Assembly: GCA_017882445.1 (NCBI GenBank)
Contig: JADGPK010000001.1
Coordinates: forward strand, 1 to 64,000
Source: Solirubrobacteraceae bacterium
Lineage (GTDB): Bacteria; Actinomycetota; Thermoleophilia; Solirubrobacterales; Solirubrobacteraceae
DNA length: 64,000 bases
Direction of reading: 5' to 3'
In this document: piece after piece, positions 1 to 8,160 of the stretch
Numbering within the stretch: the stretch's first letter is position 1
Layout: each line of letters begins with the position of its first letter
Translations under genes and position numbers: made by a program
Notes under the pieces: generated by a model
Database searches by the model: none
The model's input: only the letters and a program-made list of their open reading frames with translations
Told to the model about the DNA's origin: nothing

Positions 1-159
1 CAGCGGCGCTCGCTGCCGCTCTACGGTCCCGCGTCGATCATGCGGGGCATGGATGAACGTCTCGTCGAGGTCACCCCCCTCTACGCAGGCGAAACCGCGG
101 GGCGGATCAGCAGCATCGTGACGGCCGCACAGGCCGTCCACGAGCTCGCCGGCGCCTAG
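1..159 (+). CDS. Probable nitronate monooxygenase, C-terminal end (partial)
   Basis: The frame is open from the first base of the window and ends at TAG 157-159, giving the last 52 residues of a protein. The segment PLYAGETAGRI followed by an Ala-rich helix ending in VHELAGA resembles the C-terminus of nitronate monooxygenase / 2-nitropropane dioxygenase flavoproteins (TIM-barrel FMN enzymes that oxidise alkyl nitronates). The FMN-binding and catalytic parts lie outside the window, so the assignment rests on a short tail. A FabK-like enoyl reductase of the same fold is the main alternative. It converges on the STAS gene with only 7 bp between the two stops. Confidence 0.45.
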   Translation, partial: QRRSLPLYGPASIMRGMDERLVEVTPLYAGETAGRISSIVTAAQAVHELAGA

Positions 160-166
160 ATCGGCG

Positions 167-514
167 TCAGGCGCGCATCTCATCAGGTGGAGCCGTGCGC
201 AGGTGCTCGGCCATGCCCGTAACGCTCAACAGGCGCTCGACCTGCTGCGAGCCGCGGGTCACCGTCAGCTCCTGACCGCGTTCCCGGCAGCGATTGCGCG
301 CCGCCAGGATGATGCGAAGACCGGTCGAGTCGACGAAATGGAGCTGTCGGAGGTCGAGCACGACGATCGTCTTGGTGGCGAGATCAGCGTCCTCGAACGC
401 GCTCTGCAGCTGGGCCGCGCTCGCCATGTCGAGTTCGCCGTCGAGCGAAAGCACGACTCGGTCGGTTTCGTACACCACGTCGATCAGAAGCTGATCGTGT
501 ACCCCCATCTGCAC
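167..514 (-). CDS. STAS-domain anti-sigma factor antagonist
   Basis: A 115-residue single STAS domain protein of the SpoIIAA/RsbV type. The phosphorylation-site motif VDSTGLRII is intact, with Ser63 as the expected acceptor. In this family the unphosphorylated antagonist binds an RsbW/SpoIIAB-type kinase and frees the sigma factor, and kinase-mediated phosphorylation reverses this. Its start codon is 6 bp after the stop of the HATPase gene at 521-1015, so the two are almost certainly co-transcribed as a kinase/antagonist pair. A sigma factor and a second HATPase protein follow just upstream. Which sigma factor it controls is inferred from position only. Confidence 0.88.
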   Translation of the reverse strand: MQMGVHDQLLIDVVYETDRVVLSLDGELDMASAAQLQSAFEDADLATKTIVVLDLRQLHFVDSTGLRIILAARNRCRERGQELTVTRGSQQVERLLSVTGMAEHLRTAPPDEMRA

Positions 515-520
515 CGCATT

Positions 521-1015
521 CTAGCCAACCTTCTCATCGCTGCCGCCGGTAAGTCGCATGTGCACCCGCACGACGGTGCCCCCCTCGGAGGAGCTGATCT
601 CAACGAGATCGCACAGCTGATTGGCAAGCCATAGCCCACGGCCCGAGTGCTCGTCCGGCGTGGGACGGTCACGGCCGATCAGCGGGACGTCGATGTATCC
701 CTCGTCGCGCACCTCGCAGAGCAGCGTGTCCTCTTCTCGCCACAGGAGCAGCGTGCCGCGCCCGCCGCCGTAGCGGATGCTGTTGGTCGCAAGCTCGTTG
801 ACCGCCAACACCAGTTCCTCGATCGGCTGCGCGCCGAGCATCTCATCCTTGGCCCACAGCGATAGGAAACGCCGGAGCATCCACAGTTCCTCGCCTGTGA
901 ACGTCAGCTCGCGGACCTGGGCGCGCGGAGCGGGAAGAGTGCCGTCGGAGAGCCGAGGCGGCTCATGTCCGCCCCTGTGCGCGTCGTTGCTCAGGCTCGT
1001 GGTCTCCTCGGTCAC
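521..1015 (-). CDS. RsbW-like HATPase anti-sigma / serine kinase
   Basis: 164 residues with a GHKL ATPase fold of the HATPase_c_2 (RsbW/SpoIIAB) type. The N box NELATNSIRYG (residues 73-83), the G1 box DEG (104-106) and the G2 box GRGLWL (125-130) are all visible, so ATP binding should be intact. Residues 1-35 form a Pro/Gly-rich, probably disordered N-terminal tail that such proteins do not need. Family role: phosphorylate the STAS antagonist and/or sequester a sigma factor. It precedes the STAS gene directly (6 bp apart). A stress-responsive switch is inferred from this pairing. Confidence 0.82.
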   Translation of the reverse strand: MTEETTSLSNDAHRGGHEPPRLSDGTLPAPRAQVRELTFTGEELWMLRRFLSLWAKDEMLGAQPIEELVLAVNELATNSIRYGGGRGTLLLWREEDTLLCEVRDEGYIDVPLIGRDRPTPDEHSGRGLWLANQLCDLVEISSSEGGTVVRVHMRLTGGSDEKVG

Positions 1016-1069
1016 GAAGGTGTGAGTGCGCCGCAGAGCTTCGTCGACGTGATTATCCAGGCCGCCGAG

Positions 1070-1075
1070 ATTATA
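1070..1075 (-). promoter_or_regulatory. Possible -10 element for the HATPase-STAS pair
   Basis: On the minus strand a perfect TATAAT lies 55 bp upstream of the HATPase start at 1015. No good -35 hexamer sits 16-18 bp further upstream (GCTTCT at 17 bp), so this is only a candidate promoter. The rest of 1016-1161 shows no other structure I can support. Confidence 0.25.
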
Positions 1076-1161
1076 GGGACAGGAGAAGCAGAAGAAGCCG
1101 CTGTTTAGGCCGGCTGGAAAGCGGGAATCTCTTCTACGCCAGTCAAGTCGCCCGCGGGCGG

Positions 1162-2049
1162 CTATCGCCGTGCTGTGAGCCGCAGAGCGAGCATCTCTGA
1201 GGAACCCGTGCGCGAGACCTCGTGGCCGTCGCTCAGCGCGTCGAGCACGGAGGCCAGGCCGTCGGCGGAGGAGCCGGCTTGCAGGGGTCCTACGCGCATC
1301 TCCAGCTTGCGTGGGGCCATGCGCACCCCGATGTTCAGACGACTGGTGCCGAGCGAGCCCTCGGCGTATGGCACGAGCGCGTCCGCGAGAAGCTGAGTCT
1401 CGGCGATCCGGTCGGTCGAGAAGTGCGCGCGGGCGGCGAGCGCGGACAGGACGCGCGGAAGGACGGCGCGCGCGACCGAGCCAGGCCCGATCGTCATCGC
1501 CAGCATGTCGGCGGACTCCTCCTGCGGGGCGCCGCCGCCGTGCTTGAGCTTCACCTCGTCGGGCGCGGGTCCGAGCGGGGAGGCCTGCGTGGTGGCGAAC
1601 TCCATCAGAACCTCCGTGCCCCGGCCGGCCAGATCGATGAGCTCGACGTTGTTGGTGAGCGCGCGAATGACGGGCAGGCCGATCCCGCCCAGAGCGTCCT
1701 CGCCGGAGGGCTCTATGTCGCGGGGGATCCCGCTGCCGTGGTCGCGGACCACAACCGTCACCCCCGTCGCCGAGGCGCAGACATCGACCTCCAGCGGCCC
1801 CTCCTCGCTGCCGTAGGCGTGCAGCACGACGTTGTTGCAGGCCTCGCTGACCGCCGTGCTGATGTCGTTGAGCTCGATCGGGTCCAGGCCGATGGTTTCG
1901 GCCAGACCGCTGAGCATCTGGCGCACCAGGAGGACGTTCTCGGGCCTGCTCAGGAGGTTCAGGCGAACGTGCGGGGTCCCGATCACCGACGCGCTAACCA
2001 CCGAATCCCGCACGCCCGCACGAGGGCCGCCGCACGTTCTGGCTCTCAC
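1162..2049 (-). CDS. Tandem HATPase anti-sigma regulatory protein
   Basis: 295 residues from a GTG start; a second GTG at codon 17 is an alternative. Residues about 28-150 form an RsbW-type ATPase with an N box VSEACNNVVLHAY, G1 box DHGSG and G2 box GGIGLP. Residues about 190-293 look like a second, degenerate copy of the same fold: a helix matching the N-box position (IAETQLLADAL) is present but the Asn and the Gly-rich lid are absent. A built-in pseudo-dimer is therefore plausible, since canonical RsbW acts as a dimer. The gene follows the sigma-factor gene by 31 bp on the same strand, so it is its likely cognate anti-sigma factor. Confidence 0.75.
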   Translation of the reverse strand: MRARTCGGPRAGVRDSVVSASVIGTPHVRLNLLSRPENVLLVRQMLSGLAETIGLDPIELNDISTAVSEACNNVVLHAYGSEEGPLEVDVCASATGVTVVVRDHGSGIPRDIEPSGEDALGGIGLPVIRALTNNVELIDLAGRGTEVLMEFATTQASPLGPAPDEVKLKHGGGAPQEESADMLAMTIGPGSVARAVLPRVLSALAARAHFSTDRIAETQLLADALVPYAEGSLGTSRLNIGVRMAPRKLEMRVGPLQAGSSADGLASVLDALSDGHEVSRTGSSEMLALRLTARR

Positions 2050-2080
2050 GCGGTCTCAGCCGCATCATTGGGCCCTTCTC

Positions 2081-2884
2081 TTAGCGCGCCGCTCGGCGCG
2101 CCTGCGTCAGGATGCTCAGCTGATCGAGCGAGCGTCGCAGCAGCCGCGACACCTGCATCTGGGAGATGCCGACCCGTTCGGCGATCTCGGTCTGGGTGAG
2201 GTTCTCCACGAAGCGCATCTTCAGGATCAGGCGCTCACGCGGCGGTATGTGCTCGAGCGCGCAGGCCACCGTGGCATCCAGCTCGACGAGCTCGTAGCGC
2301 TCGTCGTCCCCGCCGATCGAATCTGTGTAGGACGACCCGGCATCGTCGTCGGCGCCCGGTCGCGCGGCGTCCAGCGAGATCGTCTCGTACGCCTGGATCG
2401 CCTGGAGGGCGTCGATCACTTCCTCGGTGTCGAACTCGAGGTACTCGGCCAGCTGGTTGACCGTCGGTGCATGCCCGCGCTCGTTGGCCATGAGCTCCTG
2501 GGCGTTGCGGACCTTCAGGGCGCGCTCCTGCGCTCCGCGCGGCACGTGGACCGCCCAGCCGGAGTCGCGGAAGTAGCGCCGCATCTCACCGAGGATCGTT
2601 GGTACGGCGAAGGATTGGAAGGCGTGCCCGCGCTCGACGTCAAAGCGGTCGAGTGCCTTCAGGAGACCAAGTGAGGCGACCTGGAAGAGATCCTCGAACG
2701 GCTCGGAGGAATGCCCGTAGCGTCGCGCCAAACTGCGTGCGAGTGGCACGTAACGCCTGACGAGCGCCTCGCGAGCGTCATCGTCGCCGTGCTGCTGCCA
2801 GCGGAGGAAGAGCTCGCGGGAATCGTCGGCGATACCCGGAGGGTTGCGTGACGCCGGCGTTGCGAAAAAGGCTCCCGTGGGCAT
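2081..2884 (-). CDS. SigB/SigF/SigG-family RNA polymerase sigma factor
   Basis: 267 residues with the group 3 sigma-70 layout and no region 1.1. Region 2 spans about 35-110, with EDLFQVASLGLLKALDRFD as the core-binding segment and RRYFRDSGWAVHVPRG as the region 2.4/3.0 transition. Region 3 is about 130-175. Region 4 ends in the helix-turn-helix TQTEIAERVGISQMQVSRLL (about 230-250). An acidic, Ser/Asp-rich linker joins regions 3 and 4. It heads the minus-strand run sigma factor, tandem-HATPase protein, and then the separate HATPase-STAS pair, a typical partner-switching stress module. The 167 bp upstream (2885-3051) hold its promoter, but I see no clear consensus there. Confidence 0.92.
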   Translation of the reverse strand: MPTGAFFATPASRNPPGIADDSRELFLRWQQHGDDDAREALVRRYVPLARSLARRYGHSSEPFEDLFQVASLGLLKALDRFDVERGHAFQSFAVPTILGEMRRYFRDSGWAVHVPRGAQERALKVRNAQELMANERGHAPTVNQLAEYLEFDTEEVIDALQAIQAYETISLDAARPGADDDAGSSYTDSIGGDDERYELVELDATVACALEHIPPRERLILKMRFVENLTQTEIAERVGISQMQVSRLLRRSLDQLSILTQARRAAR

Positions 2885-3051
2885 TTCGACCCCCTTTTGC
2901 TCGTCGTGCTCGATGGCCGCCTGACGCTACGCAGCGGCATGCCGGCGATCCAGTGCTCAGTCCATTGTATCGATCGTCTGCGCGGGGCACGCCGGTAGCT
3001 CGTTGCTCCTGCGTCGAGCCGAATTCGGTCTCCCGCGACAGTCGAGGTCGC

Positions 3052-4182
3052 TCAACGGGCTGGCGCCTGGGCGACTCCAGCGACAGGCGCGCGGGCAGGC
3101 GAAGCGGCAGGGAAGGAGTCCAGCGCCCTCGTGTCGGTGGGCTCGCCGGCGCTTCCCGTCGGGTCCGGCGCGGCGGTGACCAGGTTGCGTCCTGCCCGCT
3201 TGGATTCGTAGAGGGCCGCGTCGGCCGCCCTGAACAGCACGTCGTAGTCGACCTGCTCGCCGTGGGCGGCGCTCAGGCCGAGGGAGATCGTGACAGCGAG
3301 GCCCATCGGTCGCGACTGTTCGACCGTCACGCGCAGGCGCTCGGCAACGTCACGGCCGGCCGCTGCGTCGATGCCCGGAAGGACGACGAGGAACTCCTCT
3401 CCGCCGAGGCGGTAGACGAGCTCGAATGAGCGCAGCTGCTTGCGCAGCGCGTAGGCAACATCGCGCAGCACCGCGTCGCCGCGGTCGTGGCCGTGCAGGT
3501 CGTTGATCGCCTTGAAGTTGTCGACGTCGCAGAGCAGCAGGCATACCGGCTGCTCTGTCAGGCGCGCCTGGACGGAGATCTCGACGAAGCGCGGAACGAG
3601 CGCGTGCCGGTTGAGCAGGCCCGTCAGCGGGTCGAGGATCGCATCGCTGCGGTGATGCAGCTCGGCCGCCTGGAGCGCCCAGACGATCGAGACCACCCCG
3701 GTGAGGAGCGCGAGGGTCGTGAACACGGGCACCGGATCGCGCAGCGTCGCGGTCGGCCGCACGCCGAGCGTCGCCAAGAGGATCGCGAGCACGGTCAGGA
3801 GGAGCCCCGCGATGACCACCTGCGGCCGGAAGCGCGCCGCCACCAACGCCGCGGGCAGGACCATCCACGGCAGCGCCGGACTGGTCGGTCCGCCGCTGAG
3901 CACGACGCCGGAGGCGATCAGCGCGAGCGTGATGAGGATCGCGCACGCGCTCACTCGCTCGGGATGTGGGCTCTCGTCCATCCGACGGTCGACGTTCAGG
4001 AAGTTCGCGACGGCCAGCGCGAACAGGACGAGCGTCCAGGAGCCGAGCCAGGGAGCCGAGATCAAGAGCGCCGCGCCCACCGCGCCCGAACCGACCATGC
4101 GGATGGTGCGCACGCGGGCGTTGGCGTCCACCACGCGGCTGCGGTCCAGCTCGGTCGGACATAGCCACGACGCGCCCATCAT
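3052..4182 (-). CDS. Membrane-bound GGDEF diguanylate cyclase
   Basis: 376 residues. Residues about 25-175 contain six likely transmembrane helices of the MASE type. A GGDEF domain (about 195-345) follows with the active-site motif GGEEF at 260-264, so synthesis of cyclic di-GMP from two GTP is expected. At the place of the inhibitory RxxD I-site the sequence reads RSFE, so product inhibition may be weakened. The 30-residue Pro/Ala/Asp-rich C-terminal tail has no recognised fold. It is divergent from the aminotransferase at 4375 and not obviously part of the stress operon. The signal it senses is unknown. Confidence 0.88.
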   Translation of the reverse strand: MMGASWLCPTELDRSRVVDANARVRTIRMVGSGAVGAALLISAPWLGSWTLVLFALAVANFLNVDRRMDESPHPERVSACAILITLALIASGVVLSGGPTSPALPWMVLPAALVAARFRPQVVIAGLLLTVLAILLATLGVRPTATLRDPVPVFTTLALLTGVVSIVWALQAAELHHRSDAILDPLTGLLNRHALVPRFVEISVQARLTEQPVCLLLCDVDNFKAINDLHGHDRGDAVLRDVAYALRKQLRSFELVYRLGGEEFLVVLPGIDAAAGRDVAERLRVTVEQSRPMGLAVTISLGLSAAHGEQVDYDVLFRAADAALYESKRAGRNLVTAAPDPTGSAGEPTDTRALDSFPAASPARAPVAGVAQAPAR

Positions 4183-4374
4183 GTGAGCGGCTTCGGTCGC
4201 TTCCAGCAGGTGCTTGAGGGCCGCAGGCCTCGCTCAAACGGATGCACGGCTAAGACGGTTGTCTGTGGCGGCTCAGACGACTGTCGGTGCTGACTCTACG
4301 GAGTCATTCCGGTCAGCGGCATGCTCGCCGCGTTCGCGGGCTCGGCCACCTATCTGCGAGCTAGGCTCACGAGT

Positions 4375-5772
4375 ATGTCCGCTGAGCCCCTCCAGAGCGT
4401 GGGCGAGATCCTCGCCGCCCGCACCGGTGAGGAGATGGCGCTCAACGACCGCCACCTGAATCCGCAGATGGGACGCATCCTGCGCACGCTCGGGTTCGAC
4501 AAGGTGTGGACGGGCGGGGAGGGTGCGTATCTCATCGACGCCGACGGAGAGCGCTATCTCGACCTGTTCGGCGGCTACGGAGTGTTCGCGATCGGGCGCA
4601 ACCATCCCGAGGCGGTGGCGGCGGTGCGGGAGGTGATGTCGGCCCGAACCGGCAACATGCCGCAGCTCGGGGTGACGCTGCTCAGCGGCGTGCTCGCCGA
4701 GCAGCTGCTCGCGCGAGCCCCTGGGAGCGTCGCGGCGATGGTGCCGGCCAACACCGGCACGGAGGCGGTCGAGGCGGCGATCAAGATCGCCCGGGCCGCC
4801 ACGGGGCGCCCGCGTGTGCTCTACGCCGATCACGCCTTTCACGGGCTCACGCTCGGCTCGCTGTCGATCAACGGGAATGTCGAGTTCCGCGACGGCTTCG
4901 GACCGCTGCTGCCCGGATGCGACCCGGTCGGATTCGGGGATCTGGAGGCCCTCGCACGCGAGCTCGCCGCGGAAGACGTGGCTGCGTTCGTGGTCGAGCC
5001 GGTCCAGGGCAAGGGGGTCAACCTCCCGGCCGAGGACTATCTCCCGGCCGCTCAGCGGCTCTGCCACGATGCCGGCGCGCTGTTCGTCTGCGACGAGGTC
5101 CAGACCGGCATCGGGCGCACCGGGCGATTCCTTGCGCTCGAGCACTGGGGCCTCGAGCCGGACATGATCTGTCTCGCCAAGGCTCTTTCCGGGGGTCTCG
5201 TCCCGATCGGAGCGGTGCTGGTGTCCCGCGCGGCGTTCGAGACGGTGTTCGACGGCATGGAGCGGGCGGTTCGTCACGGCTCGACCTTCGGGGGCAACGA
5301 CCTCGCCGCCGCCGCCGCGCTGGCCACGCTGCGGGTGCTCGACGACGAGGGTCTGGTGGCCAACGCCGAACGCATGGGCGCGTTGCTGCTCGAGCTGACC
5401 AGGCCGCTCATCGAGCGCTTTGAGATCGTCAGGGACGTGCGCGGCCTCGGGCTGATGTGGGCGATCGAGTTCGGCCCTCCCCGCGGAGCCGCGGCTCGGC
5501 GGCTGTGGGAGACCGTCGAGGGTCGCCAGCCGGGGCTGTTCTCCCAGCTGGTGACCGTGCCGCTGTTTCACGAGCACCGCATCCTCTGCCAGGTGGCCGG
5601 GCATCGCATGAACGTGATCAAGGCGCTCCCGGCCCTCATGATCGCAGAGGCCGACATCCGGGAGTTCGCGTCCGCGCTGGAGCAGACGATCGCCGCTGCA
5701 GAGCGCTATCCGAGCGCGCTCGCGCGCTTCGGATTACGCACCGGTCTCAGGGCGGCACGAGCGCGCCGCTAG
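4375..5772 (+). CDS. Class III PLP-dependent aminotransferase
   Basis: 465 residues from ATG 4375. The frame is open back to an ATG at 4321, but the first 18 residues it would add are not family-like, so the later start is preferred. Fold-type I class III (acetylornithine/ornithine-aminotransferase-like) features: the PLP-phosphate region [13 protein letters not shown], the Asp of [13 protein letters not shown] that pairs with the pyridine nitrogen, and Lys269 in CLAKALSGG for the Schiff base. The substrate cannot be told from sequence; ornithine/acetylornithine, 4-aminobutyrate and diamine aminotransferases share this signature. Its stop is 11 bp before the typA start, so the two genes may be co-transcribed. 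Confidence 0.85.
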   Translation: MSAEPLQSVGEILAARTGEEMALNDRHLNPQMGRILRTLGFDKVWTGGEGAYLIDADGERYLDLFGGYGVFAIGRNHPEAVAAVREVMSARTGNMPQLGVTLLSGVLAEQLLARAPGSVAAMVPANTGTEAVEAAIKIARAATGRPRVLYADHAFHGLTLGSLSINGNVEFRDGFGPLLPGCDPVGFGDLEALARELAAEDVAAFVVEPVQGKGVNLPAEDYLPAAQRLCHDAGALFVCDEVQTGIGRTGRFLALEHWGLEPDMICLAKALSGGLVPIGAVLVSRAAFETVFDGMERAVRHGSTFGGNDLAAAAALATLRVLDDEGLVANAERMGALLLELTRPLIERFEIVRDVRGLGLMWAIEFGPPRGAAARRLWETVEGRQPGLFSQLVTVPLFHEHRILCQVAGHRMNVIKALPALMIAEADIREFASALEQTIAAAERYPSALARFGLRTGLRAARARR

Positions 5773-5783
5773 CCTGTTTGACG

Positions 5784-7622
5784 GTGCTCGTTCCCAGAGA
5801 TGACATCCGCAACGTCGCGATCGTCGCGCACGTCGACCACGGCAAGACCACGCTCGTCGACGCGATGCTGTGGCAATCGGGCGCCTTCAGGGTGGGCCAG
5901 GACGTGGCCACACGCGTCCTGGACTCGATGGATCTGGAGCGCGAGAAGGGCATAACGATCCTCGCCAAGAACACCTCGCTGCGCTACCGGGACGTCAAGC
6001 TCAACATCATCGACACGCCCGGTCACGCCGATTTCGGAGGCGAGGTCGAGCGCGGTCTGACGATGGTCGACGGCGTGCTGCTGCTCGTCGACGCGTCCGA
6101 GGGGCCGCTGCCGCAGACGCGGTTCGTTCTGCGCAAGGCTCTCAAGGCCAAGCTGCCCGTGATCCTCGTGATCAACAAGGTCGACCGGCCCGACGCGCGC
6201 GTGGCCGAAGTCGTCGACGAGGTGTACGAGCTGTTCCTCGACCTCGACGCCGACGAGCACCAGATCGAGTTCCCGATCGTCTACTCCAACGCCAAGGCAG
6301 GTGTCGCCTCGCTGCACTACGAGCCGGGCAAGCCGCTGGAGGGCACGACCTTGGCGCCGCTGCTCGATCTGCTGCTGGAGCGCATTCCGGCGCCGACGTA
6401 CGACCCCGAGCACCCGCTGCAGGCGCTCGTGACGAACCTCGACGCGTCCCCCTATGTCGGACGCCTGGCGATCTGCCGGGTGCGCCACGGCAACATCCGC
6501 AAGGGTCAGCAGATCGCCTGGTGCCGCGCCGACGGGTCGATCCAGCGCGCCCAGGTGGCCGAGCTCTACGTCACCAACGCCCTCGATCGCATAGATGCGC
6601 CCGAAGCGGGTCCGGGCGAGATCATCGCCGTGGCCGGGATCTCTGAGGTGACCATCGGCGAGACGCTCGCCGACGTCGGGGATCCGCGACCGCTGCCGGT
6701 CATCACCGTCGACGAGCCGGCGATGTCGATCACGATCGGCGTCAACACCTCTCCGCTGGCCGGCAAAGACGGCGACAAGATCACCGCCCGACAGATCAAG
6801 GCGCGTCTGGACCAGGAGCTGATCGGCAACGTGTCGCTGCGCGTGAAGGACACCGCGCGGCCGGACACCTACGAGGTCCAGGGCCGCGGCGAGCTTCAGC
6901 TCGCCGTGCTCGTCGAGATGATGCGCCGCGAGGGCTTCGAGCTGACCGTGGGCCAGCCGCACGTGGTCGAGCGAGAGATCGACGGCAAGCGCCACGAGCC
7001 GGTCGAGCGCCTCTCGGTCGACGTGCCCGAGGAGCACGTCGGCACCGTGACGCAGCTGCTCGCGGCGCGCAAAGGCCGTATGGAGCACATGATCAACCAC
7101 GGCACCGGCTGGGTACGCATGGACTATCTCGTCCCTGCGCGTGGCCTGATCGGCTTCCGCACCGAGTTCCTCACCGAGACGCGAGGCACGGGGATCATGC
7201 ACCACGTCTTCGACCGCTGGGAGCCATGGGCCGGCGAGATCCTGACGCGCACGAGCGGAGTGCTCGTGGCCGACCGTCGCGGCGAGACGGTCACCTTCTC
7301 GCTGTTCACCCTGCAGGAGCGCGGCTCGCTGTTCGTCGGACCCGGGGAGGAGGTCTATGAGGGCATGATCATCGGTGAGAACTCCCGCTCGGAGGACCTC
7401 GACGTGAACCCGGTGAAGGAGAAGCACCTCACCAACATGCGCTCCTCGACCTCGGACGTGCTCGTGCGCCTGGATGCCCACCGCAAGCTGACGCTCGACG
7501 AGGCGCTGGAGTTCGTTCGCGAGGACGAGGCTGTCGAGACGACGCCCCTGTCGGTGCGCATGCGCAAGGTCGTGCTGCCGAAGGTCGAGCGCTTGAAGGC
7601 GGTGAGGAGTGCGCGCAAGTGA
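5784..7622 (+). CDS. typA: Ribosome-associated GTPase TypA/BipA
   Basis: 612 residues from GTG 5784; TTG at 5778 is an equally possible start and the open frame extends far upstream without homology. G-domain motifs are all present: AHVDHGKT (15-22), [12 protein letters not shown], and a SNAKAG segment at the G5 position. EF-G-like domains II, III and V follow, then the BipA-specific C-terminal domain. Length matches the family (about 607 in E. coli). TypA/BipA is a translational GTPase that binds the 70S ribosome in the EF-G site and supports 50S assembly and growth under stress or cold. No strong Shine-Dalgarno is visible, consistent with coupling to the preceding aminotransferase gene. Confidence 0.96.
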   Translation: MLVPRDDIRNVAIVAHVDHGKTTLVDAMLWQSGAFRVGQDVATRVLDSMDLEREKGITILAKNTSLRYRDVKLNIIDTPGHADFGGEVERGLTMVDGVLLLVDASEGPLPQTRFVLRKALKAKLPVILVINKVDRPDARVAEVVDEVYELFLDLDADEHQIEFPIVYSNAKAGVASLHYEPGKPLEGTTLAPLLDLLLERIPAPTYDPEHPLQALVTNLDASPYVGRLAICRVRHGNIRKGQQIAWCRADGSIQRAQVAELYVTNALDRIDAPEAGPGEIIAVAGISEVTIGETLADVGDPRPLPVITVDEPAMSITIGVNTSPLAGKDGDKITARQIKARLDQELIGNVSLRVKDTARPDTYEVQGRGELQLAVLVEMMRREGFELTVGQPHVVEREIDGKRHEPVERLSVDVPEEHVGTVTQLLAARKGRMEHMINHGTGWVRMDYLVPARGLIGFRTEFLTETRGTGIMHHVFDRWEPWAGEILTRTSGVLVADRRGETVTFSLFTLQERGSLFVGPGEEVYEGMIIGENSRSEDLDVNPVKEKHLTNMRSSTSDVLVRLDAHRKLTLDEALEFVREDEAVETTPLSVRMRKVVLPKVERLKAVRSARK

Positions 7623-7655
7623 GCGCTTCGCGCTTTGCGACTGTAGGGTACGGCG

Positions 7656-8114
7656 ATGATCCCAACGACTAGAGCGTCTCTCACCACCAAGATCGCCGTT
7701 TCCCTCGCATGCATCGCCGGCGCGGCGCTGATGCCGCTCACGGTCGCCGCGAGCGCCGCAGCCACCGTGGCCTCCCAGCACGAGAGCTTCACGGAATATC
7801 AGCACCAGCTCGCAGCGGGCCAGATTCAGGCCGCCAAGATCAACAGGCGACTGCGCTCGGTGCACCTGACGCTCAAGGACGGTCGGCACATGCTCGCCAA
7901 ATACCTGGCACACGAAGAGCCCAAGGTCCTCGCCGAACTCCAGGCCAAGGGCGTGCCGGTGACGGTGGAGAAACAGACCGAAGCGGCCAAAGAAGCCGCC
8001 AAACCCGTACACCACAAACTCCGCTACATCGCCGGGGGGATCCTGGTGGTCGTGGTGATCGTGGTCGGGGGCGTGCTGTTCATCGATCGCAAACGCAAAA
8101 CCGAAGCGGACTAG
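7656..8114 (+). CDS. Small membrane protein resembling an isolated FtsH extracytoplasmic domain
   Basis: 152 residues. A first hydrophobic segment (12-36) could be a signal peptide or anchor. Residues about 45-104 match the pattern of the periplasmic domain of FtsH proteases: an aromatic start (FTEYQHQL), LAAGQIQAAKIN, then a strand with TLKDGRHMLAKYL, then EEPKVLAELQAKGVPVTVE. A second transmembrane helix (about 124-143) and a nine-residue basic tail DRKRKTEAD follow. The order TM1 - domain - TM2 is that of the FtsH N-terminus, but the AAA+ ATPase and zinc protease domains are absent. It lies 33 bp after typA. A role as an FtsH partner or decoy is inference only. Confidence 0.7.
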   Translation: MIPTTRASLTTKIAVSLACIAGAALMPLTVAASAAATVASQHESFTEYQHQLAAGQIQAAKINRRLRSVHLTLKDGRHMLAKYLAHEEPKVLAELQAKGVPVTVEKQTEAAKEAAKPVHHKLRYIAGGILVVVVIVVGGVLFIDRKRKTEAD

Positions 8115-8160
8115 CAGTCGCGGAGCGTCGTCGGCCGCGTCTGGCGGCCGGCTGCCGCGC

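Noticed and set aside
1103-1128. SigB-type promoter match on the plus strand (GTTT, 16 bp, GGGAAT)
   Set aside because: It points into the back of the tandem-HATPase gene, where no plus-strand gene exists, so it is likely chance.
5769-8015. Very long open frame antisense to typA
   Set aside because: Its codons are the complement of a well-conserved GTPase gene; long shadow frames are expected in DNA this GC-rich and the translation has no recognisable domain.
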